The notes beneath the pieces were generated by a model that searched no databases, had not been told where the DNA came from, and saw only the letters and a list, made by a program, of their open reading frames with translations. Positions 62,848 through 64,000 of a stretch of 64,000 bases of DNA are shown here, piece by piece; within the stretch, counting starts at the first letter, position 1; each line of letters begins with the position of its first letter. The stretch spans positions 372,001 through 436,000 of the forward strand of contig NZ_NEVL01000001.1 of NCBI RefSeq assembly GCF_002261335.1, written 5' to 3'. Both the position numbers and the translations under genes were made by a program. The stretch is from Bordetella genomosp. 1 (lineage in GTDB: Bacteria > Pseudomonadota > Gammaproteobacteria > Burkholderiales > Burkholderiaceae_B).

Positions 62848-63747
62848 ATGCAGCACGTTTTCGACGCGGTCATCATCGGCGCCGGTCCCGCGGGAGCCTC
62901 CTGCGCGATCTGGCTCGCCCGGCTGGGCCTGGCGCCCCTGCTGGTCGAGGCGGGCGACCAGGTGGGCGGGCTCACCCACGACAACCCGTTCGCCGACGAC
63001 TGGATCGTGGCCCTGCCGGGCAAGACCGGGCAGGAGGTCGCGGCCAATATCGCCGAGAGCGTGGCCGCGGCCGGGGTGCCGCTCGCCCTGCGCACCCGGG
63101 CGGTTTCGGTGCGGCCCTGCAAGGCCGGCGTCGAGGTGGGTTTGCAGGGCCCCGACGGCGCGCGCGCGGTGAGCGGCCGTTCGCTGGTGATCGCCTCCGG
63201 CGTGCGCGCCCGCAACCTGCCCGGCCATCCGCCGCAGTCGCGCTGGCCGGGCGTGCTGATCGGGCCCGGCTCGCCCATCGTGGCGCAGGATTACTCGGGC
63301 CTGCGCGTGGCCGTGCTGGGCGGGGGCGACAACGCCTTCGAGAATTTCGTCTACGTGCGCAACCGGGGCGCGGCCGAGGTGCAGCTCTACGCGCGCAGCG
63401 TGCGGGCGCAGCAGCAGTGGGTCACGCGGGCCGGCAGCGAGCACGTGCGCATCGGGCCCTACGAGGTCGATCCGCAGGCGCGCACGGTCGATGGCCGCGC
63501 CTTCGACCTGATCCTGGTGTTCTATGGCTGGGAGCCGCAGGCGGGCTTTGCCGACAGCCTCGACCTGGCGCGCGACGAGCGCGGCTACATCCGCACCGAT
63601 TTCGCCTCGGCCCAGACCAGCCTGCCCGACGTGTATGCGGTGGGCGAGGTGTCGCACCGCATGCATCCCTGCGTGGTGACGGCGATGGCCGACGGCGTGG
63701 TCGCGGCCAAGGCCATCCAGCGCCGCTGGGAGCGGCCGGCGGATTGA
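62848..63747 (+). CDS. FAD/NAD(P)-dependent oxidoreductase, TrxR-like without CxxC
   Basis: 299 residues. FAD motif VIIGAGPAGASCAIWLARLG (residues 8-27), NAD(P) motif VAVLGGGDNAFENFVYV and the C-terminal FAD site DVYAVGEVSHRMHPCVVTAMADGVVAAKAI match the thioredoxin reductase/ferredoxin-NADP reductase group. No CxxC redox pair is present, so it is more like ferredoxin:NADP+ reductases or glutamate-synthase-type flavoproteins than a thioredoxin reductase. Partner unknown. Confidence 0.85.
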   Translation: MQHVFDAVIIGAGPAGASCAIWLARLGLAPLLVEAGDQVGGLTHDNPFADDWIVALPGKTGQEVAANIAESVAAAGVPLALRTRAVSVRPCKAGVEVGLQGPDGARAVSGRSLVIASGVRARNLPGHPPQSRWPGVLIGPGSPIVAQDYSGLRVAVLGGGDNAFENFVYVRNRGAAEVQLYARSVRAQQQWVTRAGSEHVRIGPYEVDPQARTVDGRAFDLILVFYGWEPQAGFADSLDLARDERGYIRTDFASAQTSLPDVYAVGEVSHRMHPCVVTAMADGVVAAKAIQRRWERPAD

Positions 63748-63763
63748 GCCGCCGACCGGTGCG

Positions 63764-64000
63764 CTAGACCACCGTCGGCGTGATGGTGCAGTCGAGCGCG
63801 GCGGGGGCGGCGAGCCGCACCCGATAGGCGCGCAGCTCGTCGCGGCGGAACACGTGCACCAGCACCCGGTCGCCGGGCCGGTATTGCGCCAGCAGCGTGT
63901 CGAGCCCGGCCGGCGCGTCCACCTTCAGGCCATCCACCGCCACCAGCACGTCGCCGGCCGACAGGCCGGCCTTGTGCCCCGCGCCGCCCTCGAGCACGGT
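63764..64000 (-). CDS. PDZ-domain protein, C-terminal part, probable M61 peptidase
   Basis: The frame is open to the window edge on its 5' side, so only the last 78 residues are seen. They form a PDZ half: LEGGAGHKAGLSAGDVLVAVDGLKV, then DRVLVHVFRRDELRAYRVRL. The sequence style fits the C-terminal PDZ of M61 glycyl aminopeptidase-like proteins; a DegP or other PDZ protease is less likely but not excluded. Confidence 0.65.
   Translation of the reverse strand, partial: TVLEGGAGHKAGLSAGDVLVAVDGLKVDAPAGLDTLLAQYRPGDRVLVHVFRRDELRAYRVRLAAPAALDCTITPTVV

Noticed and set aside
1-64000. CRISPR arrays, insertion sequences, integrases, rRNA
   Set aside because: No regularly spaced repeats, transposase motifs, att-like duplications at the tRNA gene, or rRNA stretches were seen.

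Overview
The window is GC-rich, gene-dense chromosomal DNA. It looks like a betaproteobacterium of the Burkholderiales: a Bug/TTT-type periplasmic receptor, many LysR, IclR, GntR, MarR and TetR regulators beside small catabolic operons, and an E. coli-like respiratory formate dehydrogenase point that way. The genus cannot be fixed from sequence alone. I see no insertion sequence, integrase, CRISPR array or rRNA, and both ends cut through genes.

Positions 1-16000 hold a complete selenocysteine system around one selenoprotein. On the minus strand the order is fdoG (with an in-frame UGA at 14892-14894 and a hairpin directly after it), fdoH, fdoI, a strong hairpin terminator, fdhE, selA, selB and selC (tRNA-Sec, 6228-6323); selD lies apart at 3242-4312. 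A Tat-exported transglutaminase-like protein and a TlpA-like thioredoxin separate selD from selC. Before selD lie an SDR/DsbA-fold isomerase operon and a LysR regulator. Positions 15745-19096 carry a thioesterase, a fatty acid hydroxylase, a polysaccharide deacetylase and a YVTN beta-propeller.

Positions 19356-28900 form the most novel-looking region. Two minus-strand operons hold (a) a haem-oxygenase-like (TenA/PqqC-fold) putative di-iron oxidase, an aldehyde dehydrogenase, a GlcG/HbpS protein and a [2Fe-2S]/FAD reductase, and (b) two [2Fe-2S] ferredoxins, an unrecognised 99-residue protein and an ornithine cyclodeaminase-like enzyme. Between them lie two transporters and a GntR/FCD regulator. 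A motif close to GTATACNGTATAC stands before all four enzyme and transporter units, so I read this as one GntR-controlled regulon for uptake and oxygenase-based breakdown of an unknown substrate.

Positions 29094-36500 contain a haem ABC importer (hmuTUV), an IclR-linked cupin dioxygenase/Bug/SDR operon and a MarR regulator. Positions 36501-46500 contain DUF523, an isochorismatase-like hydrolase and an alkylation-response operon (2OG oxygenase, alkB, ada, second 2OG-like protein). In that operon the Ada sensor domain lacks all four zinc cysteines and the last protein lacks the HxD iron ligands. A diguanylate cyclase, a 24-residue membrane protein, MarC, DUF4105 and Hsp70-like genes follow.

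Positions 46500-54600 hold an MFS exporter and a TetR-controlled tripartite RND pump with a 32-bp dyad operator. The end holds a D-tartrate dehydratase with a divergent LysR gene, a chemoreceptor, a cysteine-type FdhF/YdeP oxidoreductase, a YiiX-like hydrolase, a lipoprotein, folB, a FAD oxidoreductase and the C-terminal PDZ part of a probable M61 peptidase. Many genes overlap by ATGA or GTGA, which fixes many of the starts given here.
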